Positions 1 to 9,612 of a DNA stretch of 64,000 bases are shown here, one piece after another. The DNA comes from Capsaspora owczarzaki ATCC 30864 (lineage: Eukaryota > Opisthokonta > Filasterea): assembly GCF_000151315.2 (NCBI RefSeq), contig NW_011887304.1:727690-791689 (forward strand), given 5' to 3'. The position numbers and the translations under genes were made by a program. The notes beneath the pieces are model-generated. The model did no database searches. It was not told the DNA's origin and saw only the letters and a program-made list of their open reading frames with translations. The first letter of the stretch is position 1. Each line of letters begins with the position of its first letter.

Positions 1-1394
1 TGATCGCAGTCGTCGCGTTTGTGTTGTATCGTCGTCACAAGCGCCGCCTGCAGCCTTTCGGCTCGCGCATTTCCTTGCAAAAGTCTGACTCGACGCTGGT
101 GCCGATGCAAGCGGTCGGTTTCCCCTCAAGCCAATCCCAATCCCAGAGCGAGGTGTACGCTTCGCCAAATCAGGTCGAATCCGCGTACGCGACTGTGGGC
201 CAACGCGTGTACAGCAATGATCCTCCGAAGCCAAGCCCCGAGTATGCATACGCCACTAGCCCGGGACGCATCTACAGTGATATTGTCACGGAAACAACAT
301 CACTCAGACAAGGTCTTGTGCTTGGCGCCAAACTAGGCTCGGGCGCATTTGGGGTTGTTCTCCGTGGCCAGTTACCATCCAATCTCGTGCCTAAAGATGC
401 CAAGTACCTGCTGGCGGACGAAAGACAGCCGCACCTGGACGTCGCAGTCAAAACCATTCCATCTGACGCAGATCCTAAATCTCGGCGCGAGTTTATCGAA
501 GAGGCCCGCATGATGGCGCGGTTCGACAATCCCAATGTCGTGCGCGCCATCTGCTCCTTGCTCGAAGCAGAGCCTCTCCTGTGCGTGCTGGAACTGATGC
601 CGTTCGGCGATTTGCGAGGTGTGTTGCAAAAGTCGATCAAAGTCCAAGTGTCGTGGACGCGTGCAGAGTCGGCACACGCCCTGGCTCAAGTCGCTCGCGG
701 ACTCGACTACCTCGAGCAAATTCGCTTTGTTCACCGTGACATTGCGGCGCGGAACTGCTTGGTCGGCGCGAATCTCGCCGTCAAAATTTCCGATTTTGGG
801 CTGTCGCGCGCCATAGCCGAGGAGAGTGACTACTACCGCATGGAGACCAAAGGTCGTCTTCCAGTGAAGGTAATTGTGTTATCGGGGGTTTGCAGAGCTT
901 GCAGGGAGGGTTACTGTCGAAGAGTATGAGAACAACCCAACATTGAGGGTTTGCTTGTCTACAGTGGATGGCTCCTGAGTGTCTATTGTATCGCAAGTTT
1001 ACGCATCAAAGTGATGTCTGGGCATTTGGTGTTCTTGCTTGTAAGTGAAAATGGGGGGGGGATTCGGACATTGGCGTTTTTTCGCTGTTTTGCTTGACTT
1101 GTTGCCTGGGATTTTTTTAATTTTTTTTGGTTTTGTTCCTCTGCAGGGGAGGTTTACTCTTACGGCGCATCGCCTTATGGAAACCAAAAGGGTCCGGAGA
1201 TTCTCGCGCAGGTGGAAGGTGGCTTCCGACTGCAAAAACCTGCAGGATGCGCCGACGTTGACTTTGAGCAAGTTTTCAACTGCTGGAATCGTGAGCCATT
1301 GTCCCGCCCGTCCTTTGCCGCATTGAGTGCGTACTTTGCGCAAGTAGCTTTGAACACGCCCGTGCGTGATATTGGTTTACTTGTTTCGTCATGA
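1..1394 (+). CDS. Receptor tyrosine kinase, copy A (3' part; 5' end outside window)
   Basis: This is the membrane-proximal and cytoplasmic part of a receptor tyrosine kinase. Reading starts inside the transmembrane helix. Exons are 1-869, 965-1040 and 1147-1394, and the frame starts with the last two bases of a codon at 1-2. After a basic stop-transfer stretch (YRRHKRR) comes a tyrosine-rich juxtamembrane region (AYATV, VYSND, EYAYATS, IYSDIV), then a complete kinase domain: Gly loop GSGAFG, VAVK lysine, HRDIAARN catalytic loop, DFG, adjacent activation-loop tyrosines (SDYYRME), PVKWMAPE spanning the first intron, DVWAFGVL and a [10 protein letters not shown] end. HRDIAARN and PVKWMAPE are tyrosine-kinase signatures. 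The C-tail is very short. All 396 visible residues match copy B (2949-6460) except four (I/V and P/S before the kinase, A/S and N/K near its end). The first intron donor is GTAATT here and GTAAGT in copy B. Ligand and substrates are unknown. Confidence 0.93.
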
Positions 1395-1587
1395 AGAGCT
1401 GGGAACAAACAACCATGTTGCAAAGAGTGGCTTTGCCTCGCTTAAGATTCGAATTGATTGGTGTTGTGTTTTCGTGAGATTGCCCTTGCTGTGTCCGCTT
1501 GTACTTTCAATGAATGCATGCAGACTCTATGGCTTGCTGTGTATCGCTCCATGGCTGCCTCGGCGGGGGCAACCTTAGAAACTGTCG
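1..1587 (+). repeat. Segmental duplication, left copy (partner 5062-6657)
   Basis: This stretch matches 5062-6657 base for base except for scattered substitutions and a few small indels, at a constant offset of 5,061 bases through the first exon. The match covers coding sequence, both introns and about 190 bases past the stop codon, then stops abruptly after a shared AGAAACTGTCG. Introns and 3' flank are nearly as similar as exons, which means a recent tandem genomic duplication or ongoing gene conversion, not old paralogy. The left end of the duplicated block is outside the window. Confidence 0.95.
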
Positions 1588-2948
1588 TCTTTGCTATTTC
1601 GCACAGCGCTCGATGTACTAGTAGATCGACTCCCTCCTGCATTTTTATCGCGTTCTCTTTATTTTGGTCTGCTCTTCTTCCTTCTCCCACACTTTCGCCC
1701 GCACACACATTTACACTTCCACACTCTAACACACTTACACACCCCACACATATGGCGCTGCGTGTGTTGCTGTGGACTGAGTGGGCAAAGAACATTGATC
1801 TTGTCAACTTGTGATTTCCACGGCTCGCTCTTATGATTTGTTTGCCTCCACTTTTGATCTGAATTTCGAATCCATGTCGGAATTGAAAGCTTGGCCATCC
1901 ATCGGCCTGCTTCAAGGGGAAGCCCTGAATCTGTACTGTTCCATCTTGAGCGCCGGGTGGTGGCTGCAGTTGTGCCATTGACATTCCAATCACTTACGGA
2001 TCGATTCCAGTATGGTTTTAGCCGAAACTTGCAATGTATTTCGAGTTGTGCGGGTGCTGGGGTGCATTATCCTCGCGGTCTTTCCACGCGCCCTTCCCGT
2101 AATAGTCCAACACTTGATCGGTCATTTTTTTTTTTTTTTTTGAAAGTCTCATCGTTTATTTCCCTCCCCGTCCGCGCTTTGCTCGCCATTTGGTAACAAA
2201 CCCAAGTCGAGCTGCATCATCAAACCCACTGCTCTCTTTCAACTGTCTCGGCTCTTCTGCAGTCGCATCGCGAGGTCGGCAATGACAGCTAAACGATAAG
2301 GGAGTGTGGGCTAAGGCTAAAGCGCTCAGGTCGGGAAACTACTCTCGGTCTCGGCCTCGTTCTCTCTCTGTCTCCCTCCCTCTGCTCCTCTGATGAGCTT
2401 GGTCGCAGTAAGCAGAAGAAAGGGATGGCGAACAGTGGGGCCCTGCCACTGGCCGGGAAAGCAATGGAATCGAAGCCATCAAACATTGTTGTTTCGCAAC
2501 AAAAAGCACACACCCAATTCAAACGGCTTAGAGCAGCGCCGTTTTGCCGCTTAGACAAGCAACTAGTGAGAATGAGCTGGTGGGAGACGTGGGGAGGGGA
2601 CTCTGCACATGCGTCAGCCTTGTATGGGCTGCTTGTTTATATCGCTTCAATCACATATTCTCGGACCTCTTCGCGACGATCACCTCTCAACACAACCCCC
2701 TATATAGATTCACTCACACACGGCACAGACTCAACCACTCGCATCCTGACTCCCAGACTGCCTCGTCACTAGATTTATGCATGTGCACGAAACGAGCAAA
2801 CGGGCATGACCCAATTGGAAACCCAACTCAGTTTGATCATTGATCAGTAGCCCAACAGGTCCTTTTCAAAGTGCGCATACTGCTCGTCAAGAACAGGCTT
2901 TTTTTTTTGTGCCCGCCTGTTGGTCCGGACTTTTCTCGTGACTGTTCA
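1395..2948. other. Intergenic region upstream of RTK copy B
   Basis: No gene is recognised here. The first 190 bases belong to the duplication. After that come a CA-rich stretch at about 1701-1752, a T17 run at 2125-2141, and a TATATAG box at 2701-2707 about 240 bases before the copy B start, which could be a TATA element. The short open frames have no recognisable product and no coding character. Confidence 0.6.
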
Positions 2949-5900
2949 ATGCGCGTCGGGAGGGTTTCGCTGCTCGCCCTTGCCGCTCTTGCGGCTTTTC
3001 TACCGTTTGTTTTGGGACAAGACTGCACAACCACCGTCTCCACAGCGGCCGACTTGGACCAGGCACTGCGCGGTTTTACGACCGATGTCGTCGTGTGCAT
3101 CCAGCCAGGAACATACGCACTCAACAACCCTATGATCTATGTCAGCAGGACTGTTCGCGGTTTGGGAGCAGGCCCTGGGGATGTAATCATCACTCCATAT
3201 TATGCTGGCAACGGCAACGTACTTAACGTGAATTCCATGCAGCCTGTCACTTTGAGCAATTTCCGACTGTCCGGCGGTGAAACTGGCCTGGTTGTGACGA
3301 ATGCCGCTAATGTAATCATCTCAAACCTCATTGTGGACTCGAACACGCAAACTTCATCCGGACAAGCCGCTGGCATCCACCTTGGCAGCAGCGTCACAAT
3401 CAGTATTACGGACTCTATCATTTCCAGCAATGCCGCTTATGGTAAGTTCCATACATTGAGTGAGAGCTCATTGTGATGTGCTGGATGAGAACACACTGAA
3501 CGATGAATTATTCAATTTTTGGAACGTTGATAGCATATGGCGGTGGCATGATTGTGGCTGGTGCAAGCAACGTTCAACTCACGAACGTGACTTTCGTCGG
3601 CAACTCGGGAGATCTAAGTTCGAGTTTCTCAGAAGGGTATGGTGGCGCGATCGCTATTTCCGGAAGCGACAGCACGGTAACCATAACTGGATGCACGGTA
3701 AGCACTGCCAAGAGACACTATGTCGACGCAATGGTTGCTTTCGTTTCGCTTGTTGTGCCTCATGTGAAACTCGTATCATTGTCTCTAGTTTATTAATAAC
3801 ACGGCCGAAAATGGAGGTGCCATTGGCATCACGGAGCATATGACCGGCGTCCAGGTGGCTATCTCCAAGTCCACGTTCTCAGGCAATATTGCCGAAGACA
3901 GTGGTCACGCCTTTTTTTCTGACAGCCAGACTGTACGTATTGCTTTACAAGACCATGCTTTTCCTGGAAGAAGATGAATCTTACCGCCCCCCCCCCGAAA
4001 CTGTGAAACATAGACTACACTTGTGATTTATCAGAGCACGTTTACTGGCAATGTCGACACCGAGAATGTTGCCAACACTACGAGCATTTGGCTTTCTACA
4101 ACTGGCTTTGCGAGAGTGTTGATCTATAACATGATATCTTCCGGCCAGAATTTCACAACACCGCGCAACTGGGACATTGATATCGAGTCCGCGTCCGGAT
4201 TGGCTCTGTGGACTACGAGCGACGCCGCGCGCCTCACCACGCCCTCCACTTTCAAGTCTGCCGACTCGGCTCCGGGCATTTTCTGTCCGTATGCCACCGC
4301 TCAAGGAGCGACAACTTGGATGATTAGTGTCATTGACGAGTGCACGTTTGCTTCGCGACTGTCCGTTGCCACAATTTCGGCGTCGCGTGCTTCCGCCTCC
4401 GCCATGTCCAAGGTGTCATTTACATCCGCTGTGTCGGCATCCTCCGCCTCAGCACGATCTGCAGTGTCGGCCGCGTCGGTGCAATCCTCCCTCTCCATTG
4501 TTTCTGCGAAATCGGCAACGTCAGCCGCAACGGTTTCTGCAAAATCGGCACTGTCTGCAGCATCGATGGAATCCTCCGCTTCCAGGGCGTCGGTGATTGC
4601 GGCAACATCAGCCGCTTCGGTTTCTGTGCAATCGGCAGCATCCGTCATTGAAGCAGCTGCCGCCTCTGCCGCCTCTGTCACATCTGCACAGTCGGTCACA
4701 TCGGTCCAATCCAGCGCGTCAGTGGCATCCGTTGCTTTAGTGTCGTCTGCTTCTGCGGCGTCTGTGGCTTCTGCAGCATCGGCAAATTCTCTGATCTCTG
4801 TCGACTTTGTGGTCTCTGTCGACTCTGTGGTCTCTGTCGCATCCGTTCGATCGATTGGCGGTGGATCCACCACCGCCACTCCTGCGCCATCTGCAGTTCA
4901 ATCTTCGACTCACATTCTCTCATCTGCACGTGACGGATCTTCAGCCGCCAGTGTGGCTTCGTCCTCGTCTGCTTCTTTGGCTCTCCCCCCTCAAAGCGAC
5001 CAAGCTTCGTCATCATCCTCTGCCATTGTCGGTGCTGTTGTTGGTATTGTGCTGCTCGTTCTGATCGCAGTCGTCGCGTTTGTGTTGTATCGTCGTCACA
5101 AGCGCCGCCTGCAGCCTTTCGGCTCGCGCGTTTCCTTGCAAAAGTCTGACTCGACACTGGTGCCGATGCAAGCGGTCGGTTTCTCCTCAAGCCAATCCCA
5201 ATCCCAGAGCGAGGTGTACGCTTCGCCAAATCAGGTCGAATCCGCGTACGCGACTGTGGGCCAACGCGTGTACAGCAATGATCCTCCGAAGCCAAGCCCC
5301 GAGTATGCATACGCCACTAGCCCGGGACGCATCTACAGTGATATTGTCACGGAAACAACATCACTCAGACAAGGTCTTGTGCTTGGCGCCAAACTGGGCT
5401 CGGGCGCATTTGGGGTTGTTCTCCGTGGCCAGTTACCATCCAATCTCGTGCCTAAAGATGCCAAGTACCTGCTGGCGGACGAAAGACAGCCGCACCTGGA
5501 CGTCGCAGTCAAAACCATTCCATCTGACGCAGATCCTAAATCTCGGCGCGAGTTTATCGAAGAGGCCCGCATGATGGCGCGATTCGACAATCCCAATGTC
5601 GTGCGCGCCATCTGCTCCTTGCTCGAAGCAGAGCCTCTCCTGTGCGTGCTGGAACTGATGCCGTTCGGCGATTTGCGAGGTGTGTTGCAAAAGTCGATCA
5701 AAGTCCAAGTGTCGTGGACGCGTGCAGAGTCGGCACACGCCCTGGCTCAAGTCGCTCGCGGGCTCGACTACCTCGAGCAAATTCGCTTTGTTCACCGTGA
5801 CATTGCGGCGCGGAACTGCTTGGTCGGCGCGAATCTCGCCGTCAAAATTTCCGATTTTGGGCTGTCGCGCGCCATAGCCGAGGAGAGTGACTACTACCGC

Positions 5901-6460
5901 ATGGAGACCAAAGGTCGTCTTCCAGTGAAGGTAAGTGTGTCATCGGGGGTTTGCAGAGCTTGCAGGGAGGCTACTGTAGAAGAGCGTGAGAAGAAACCAA
6001 CATTGCGGGTTTGCTTGTCTACAGTGGATGGCTCCTGAGTGTCTATTGTATCGCAAGTTTACGCATCAAAGTGATGTCTGGGCATTTGGTGTTCTTGCTT
6101 GTAAGTGAAAATGGGGGGGGGATTCGGACATTGGCGTTTTTTCGCTGTTTTGCTTGACTTGTTGCTGATGCTTGGGATTTTTTTAATTTTTTTTGGTTTT
6201 GTTCCTCTGCAGGGGAGGTTTACTCTTACGGCGCATCGCCTTATGGAAACCAAAAGGGTCCGGAGATTCTCGCGCAGGTGGAAGGTGGCTTCCGACTGCA
6301 AAAACCTTCGGGATGCGCCGACGTTGACTTTGAGCAAGTTTTCAAGTGCTGGAATCGTGAGCCATTGTCCCGCCCGTCCTTTGCCGCATTGAGTGCGTAC
6401 TTTGCGCAAGTAGCTTTGAACACGCCCGTGCGTGATATTGGTTTACTTGTTTCGTCATGA
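2949..6460 (+). CDS. Receptor tyrosine kinase with beta-helix ectodomain, copy B (complete)
   Basis: A type I membrane receptor tyrosine kinase of 1006 aa. Exons are 2949-3441, 3534-3697, 3789-3932, 4035-5930, 6025-6100 and 6213-6460; all joins keep frame. The start is the ATG that opens a clear signal peptide ([19 protein letters not shown], cleavage likely before QDC); an in-frame GTG further up is ignored. Residues about 25-370 are short beta-strand turns rich in N, G, T and S (for example [12 protein letters not shown]), typical of right-handed parallel beta-helix, pectate-lyase-like folds. A Ser/Ala-rich stalk follows (about 377-540), then a transmembrane helix (about 595-620), a juxtamembrane region with several tyrosines including a YSND that fits a Grb2-type pYxN site, and a kinase from about 714 with all catalytic motifs ([29 protein letters not shown]). 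It presumably couples an external glycan or protein ligand to tyrosine phosphorylation; the ligand is unknown. It lies in tandem with copy A. Confidence 0.93.
4365..4850 (+). repeat. Degenerate Ser/Ala coding repeat (receptor stalk)
   Basis: Within RTK copy B, about 160 codons read as imperfect repeats of the type SASxASVxSA, from runs of TCx GCx codons with occasional V, E, Q or D. It looks like an extended, probably glycosylated stalk between the beta-helix and the membrane. Such degenerate repeats expand and contract easily, so its length may vary between alleles. Confidence 0.75.
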
Positions 6461-6657
6461 AGAGCTGGGAACAAGCAACCATGTTGCAAAGAGTGGCTTT
6501 GCCTCGCTTAAGATTCAAATTGATTGGTGTTGTGTTTTCGTGAGATTGCCCTTGCTGTGTCCGCTTGTACTTTCAATGAATGCAGACTCTATAGCTTGCT
6601 GTGTATCGCTCCATGGCTGCCTTGGCAGAGGGGGAAGGCAAATCTCAGAAACTGTCG
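5062..6657 (+). repeat. Segmental duplication, right copy (partner 1-1587)
   Basis: Right-hand partner of the block at the window start. It runs from the middle of the transmembrane codons of RTK copy B to about 197 bases past its stop. Against the left copy it has a 6-base insertion (TGATGC) in its last intron, one base less in the preceding intron and small indels in the 3' flank. Confidence 0.95.
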
Positions 6658-6871
6658 CTTGTCAAAATGGCAAACTTCCTTCGCACTTTTCCTCCCCTTG
6701 TCCCCGCCCCCCCCCCGTAATTCCCCACCACGACTCATCAATCACATTGACAAACAATCCCCCCCCCCGCCCCCCCCCCTCTCCCTTGCTCGGATTCAGC
6801 TTTTCCAAAGTTAGTTGTTTCAGATTCAGTCTTCTATCTCGAAACCGTTTATAATCAAAAATCCCCTAATA
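6461..6871. other. Intergenic region, RTK copy B to acyl-CoA dehydrogenase
   Basis: The first 197 bases are the tail of the duplicated block. The rest is C-rich with several homopolymer C runs (about 6708-6716, 6760-6780), likely the 5' flank of the downstream dehydrogenase gene. No gene seen. Confidence 0.6.
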
Positions 6872-9027
6872 ATGCTGTCTCGCGTTGCACTGACTTGCGC
6901 TCGTCGCCTGACGCAATCGACCGCGGCGTCAATCCAACAGCAACACCAGCAGCCGCGCGCACTGCTGTCGATGGGCGCTTCTGCTGCTCGTGCTGCCGCG
7001 GGTGCTGGATCGTCCAAGCAGCAGGCGTACGTTTCGCCGTTCGACGAGCGCCCGCAGTTGACCGACGAGCACCGCATCTTCCGCGACGCCGCCCGCCGCT
7101 TCTTCGAGACGGAGGTTGCCCCGCACCACGCAAAGTGGGAGCAGGACGGAATGGTCTCCCGCGAGGTCTGGGAGAAGGCCGGCGCTGCGGTAAAGCAATG
7201 GAAGAAAGAAGCCGAAAATCACGTTGTTTTTTGAAATTGAAATTGGGGAAAAAAACAAAAAAAAAAAAAAGCGGATTTATTTTTATTTATTTTTATTTTT
7301 ATTTATAATTTTGTTTATTTTTATTTATTTTTATTGTTCTTTTTGAGATTTTTGTTTTTTTTTTTCCCTTTCATTTTTGAAGGTTGGCTGTTTTGAGTTG
7401 AAGCTCGCTTTTTTTTTTTGTTGTGTGTTGATTGGATTGAAACGAAAAAGCTGGAATTGTGGTCGAAAGCAAAAAGCCAGGGATTTTGAAAAGGCAATTG
7501 AGGAGGTCACCCACTCACTCAATGCTTGTTGCAAAAACACGCGATCTGCATCGTAATGTCGTTGGAATGAGCGCCAAACTACTGATCCGGGTTACTGATG
7601 GAGCGTTGCGGGAGGGAGATAGAGAGAGAGAGAGGAGACAGATCAAGAAGAAAACGCGTTGACCAACAATCTCAGACACTCAGACTCACAATCACCCATG
7701 ACTCAATGTGCAATTTAACAGGGCCTGCTTGGTACGACCATCCCCGTCGAGTACGGCGGTGGCGGTGGTGATGCTTTCCACGCTGCGATTGCTGTCGAGG
7801 AGCAGCTTCGTCTTCAGCTCTCTGGCCCGGGCTTCTCGCTCCACTCGGATATTATCATTCCGTATGTACAATATTTTCAGAATGTGACTGGCAACTCCTT
7901 TTTTTTGGGAGCTACTGGGAAATGGACCAGGCATAACAATCGCTAAACCTCTCACGAAACCATCCACAATACAGGTACATTCTGCACTACGGCTCGGAAG
8001 AGCAAAAGCAAAAGTGGATCCCGCTCATGTGCCAAGGCAAGGCCATCAGCGCCATCGGCATGTCCGAGCCATCTGCTGGCAGCGATCTTCAGGGCATCAA
8101 GACCACCGCCGTGCGCGATGGCGACGATTATGTCATTAACGGCTCCAAGATTTTCATCTCCAACGGCCAGATGGCTGACATTATCGTGCTCGTCGCCAAG
8201 ACCGATCCGAGCAAGGGTGCCCACGGCACTTCCCTGATTCTTGTCGAGACCGACCGTCCCGGCTTCCAGCGTGGTATGGATTTTCATGGCTGATGATTGC
8301 TCGTTTCTCCACCTGCTTATGCCAACTTTGATGCTGACCTGCTTGATTTTTTTTGAAACCATCCCTACAGGCCGCAACCTGAAGAAGCTCGGCCTCAAGG
8401 CTCAAGACACCTCCGAGCTCTTCTTTGACAATGTCCGCGTCCCCGCGTCCAACTTGCTTGGCAAGGAAAACCACGGCTTCAAGTACCTTATGCAAGAGCT
8501 CGGCACTGAGCGTCTTGTCATTGGCGTGCTCTCCCAGGCTTCGGCCGAGGGTGTCTTTGCCGACACTGTCAAGTACGTCAACGAACGCCAAGCCTTCGGC
8601 AAGTCGATTGCCTCGTTCCAGAACACCAAGTTCAAGCTGGCAGAGATGAAGACGCAGCTGTCTGTTGGCCGAGTTTTCATTGATCGGTGAGTTTCTGGAG
8701 TTTGGGGGCTGGGTTTGTGCTGGTCTTCTTTGGGCCATGCCCCGAGACCAATTTCGCCATCCTCACTGTTCGACTCTCTTCACGCGTTCATACAGCTGCC
8801 TCGAGCTCCAGAACCAGGGCAAGCTCGACCCCGTCGCCGCGGCCATTGCCAAGCTGCACGCTGGTGACATGCTTGCAAAGATCACCGACGAATGCCTGCA
8901 GCTGCATGGTGGCTATGGTTTCATGTGGGAGTACACTGCTGCTCGCGCCTACGCCGACGCTCGTGTTCAGCGCATCTATGGTGGCACGAGCGAGATCATG
9001 AAGGACATTATTTCGCGCACCCTTTAA
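6872..9027 (+). CDS. ACADL: Long-chain acyl-CoA dehydrogenase, mitochondrial
   Basis: FAD enzyme of mitochondrial beta-oxidation that makes the trans-2,3 double bond in long-chain acyl-CoA and passes electrons to ETF. Exons 6872-7189, 7722-7861, 7975-8273, 8371-8686 and 8796-9027 give 434 aa, the usual family length. The N-terminus (MLSRVALTCARRLTQS) is an Arg/Ser-rich targeting peptide. Family motifs follow in order: AIGMSEPSAGSDLQGIKT, NGSKIFISNG, GLKAQDTSELFFDNVRVP, ERQAFGKSI, QLHGGYGFMWEY and RIYGGTSEI. As I recall the family, LCAD and isovaleryl-CoA dehydrogenase take their catalytic base from an earlier Glu (LERL/QERL) and have Gly where medium-chain enzymes have Glu in YEGT. Here TERL supplies Glu (about residue 299) and YGGT has Gly (about 420), so long-chain type is favoured. 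The ATG chosen is the first that yields the targeting peptide. Confidence 0.92.
7190..7721 (+). other. Long first intron of the acyl-CoA dehydrogenase gene
   Basis: This 532-bp GT-AG intron is about five times the usual length in this window. It holds an A12-13 run, a T-rich stretch with TTTTATTTA-type repeats, a purine-rich GAGA stretch near 7618-7640, and a copy of AAAGCAATGGA right after the donor. No embedded gene or ncRNA was recognised. Confidence 0.65.
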
Positions 9028-9612
9028 AAAAAAAATGGCAAGTGCGTGTTTTGATGCTCAATCTGCGCCAATTACATCTTGGCCACTGTTTCTCTCGTTG
9101 TAAATGTGCTTTTTTTAATCAATGAAGCTAGTTGCATTGGATCTGGAATATCTGCAACGCTTTTCGGTCAAAACACTACAGTATTCAACGTAGCATAGAC
9201 TAAGACTGGATGTCAGAGAGCCTCTCCCCCTCAGCTGTGCCAGAGCGACCGTCACTGGCACCAACAAACCCCACCTGTACTCAACTTTGCTCTGTCCTCG
9301 CTCTCGCAGAGTACTGGGCTCTTGCTGTTAAGCTGAATTTGTTTGTATTTGTATTTTGACTGGTTTTGTGTTTTGGCTGTGTGGTTTGTTCGCATTTTCG
9401 GAGCATCATGACTAGCTGTTTGTTCAGCGCCCGCGTACAGCGCAAGCTTCAGTGGCGATTCCGTTGATGTTACGACCAAGATTGAACACACCCAGTACAT
9501 GCATTTGAGCTCTCCGCTCTAGCTCACGAACTATGAACAGAAGAGCCAAAAGTACGAATCGGGAAATGCGCAGTCCATTTTTTGTATTTTTGTTTCCAGA
9601 TTTCGCTTCCAC
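9028..9612. other. Intergenic region before the LRR-kinase gene
   Basis: No gene is seen. The right end (TTTCCAG just before the LRR-kinase exon) looks like a 3' splice site, so part of this interval may be a 5'-UTR exon and intron. I found no further LRR-type exon here. Confidence 0.5.

Noticed and set aside
2871-2948. Upstream in-frame extension of RTK copy B starting at a GTG
   Set aside because: The ATG at 2949 opens a textbook signal peptide; the extension would bury it and begins with a non-ATG codon.
4301-4879. Long minus-strand open frame opposite the RTK stalk
   Set aside because: It mirrors the Ser/Ala repeat codons (TDA/DAAEA-type reading) and has no independent signal.
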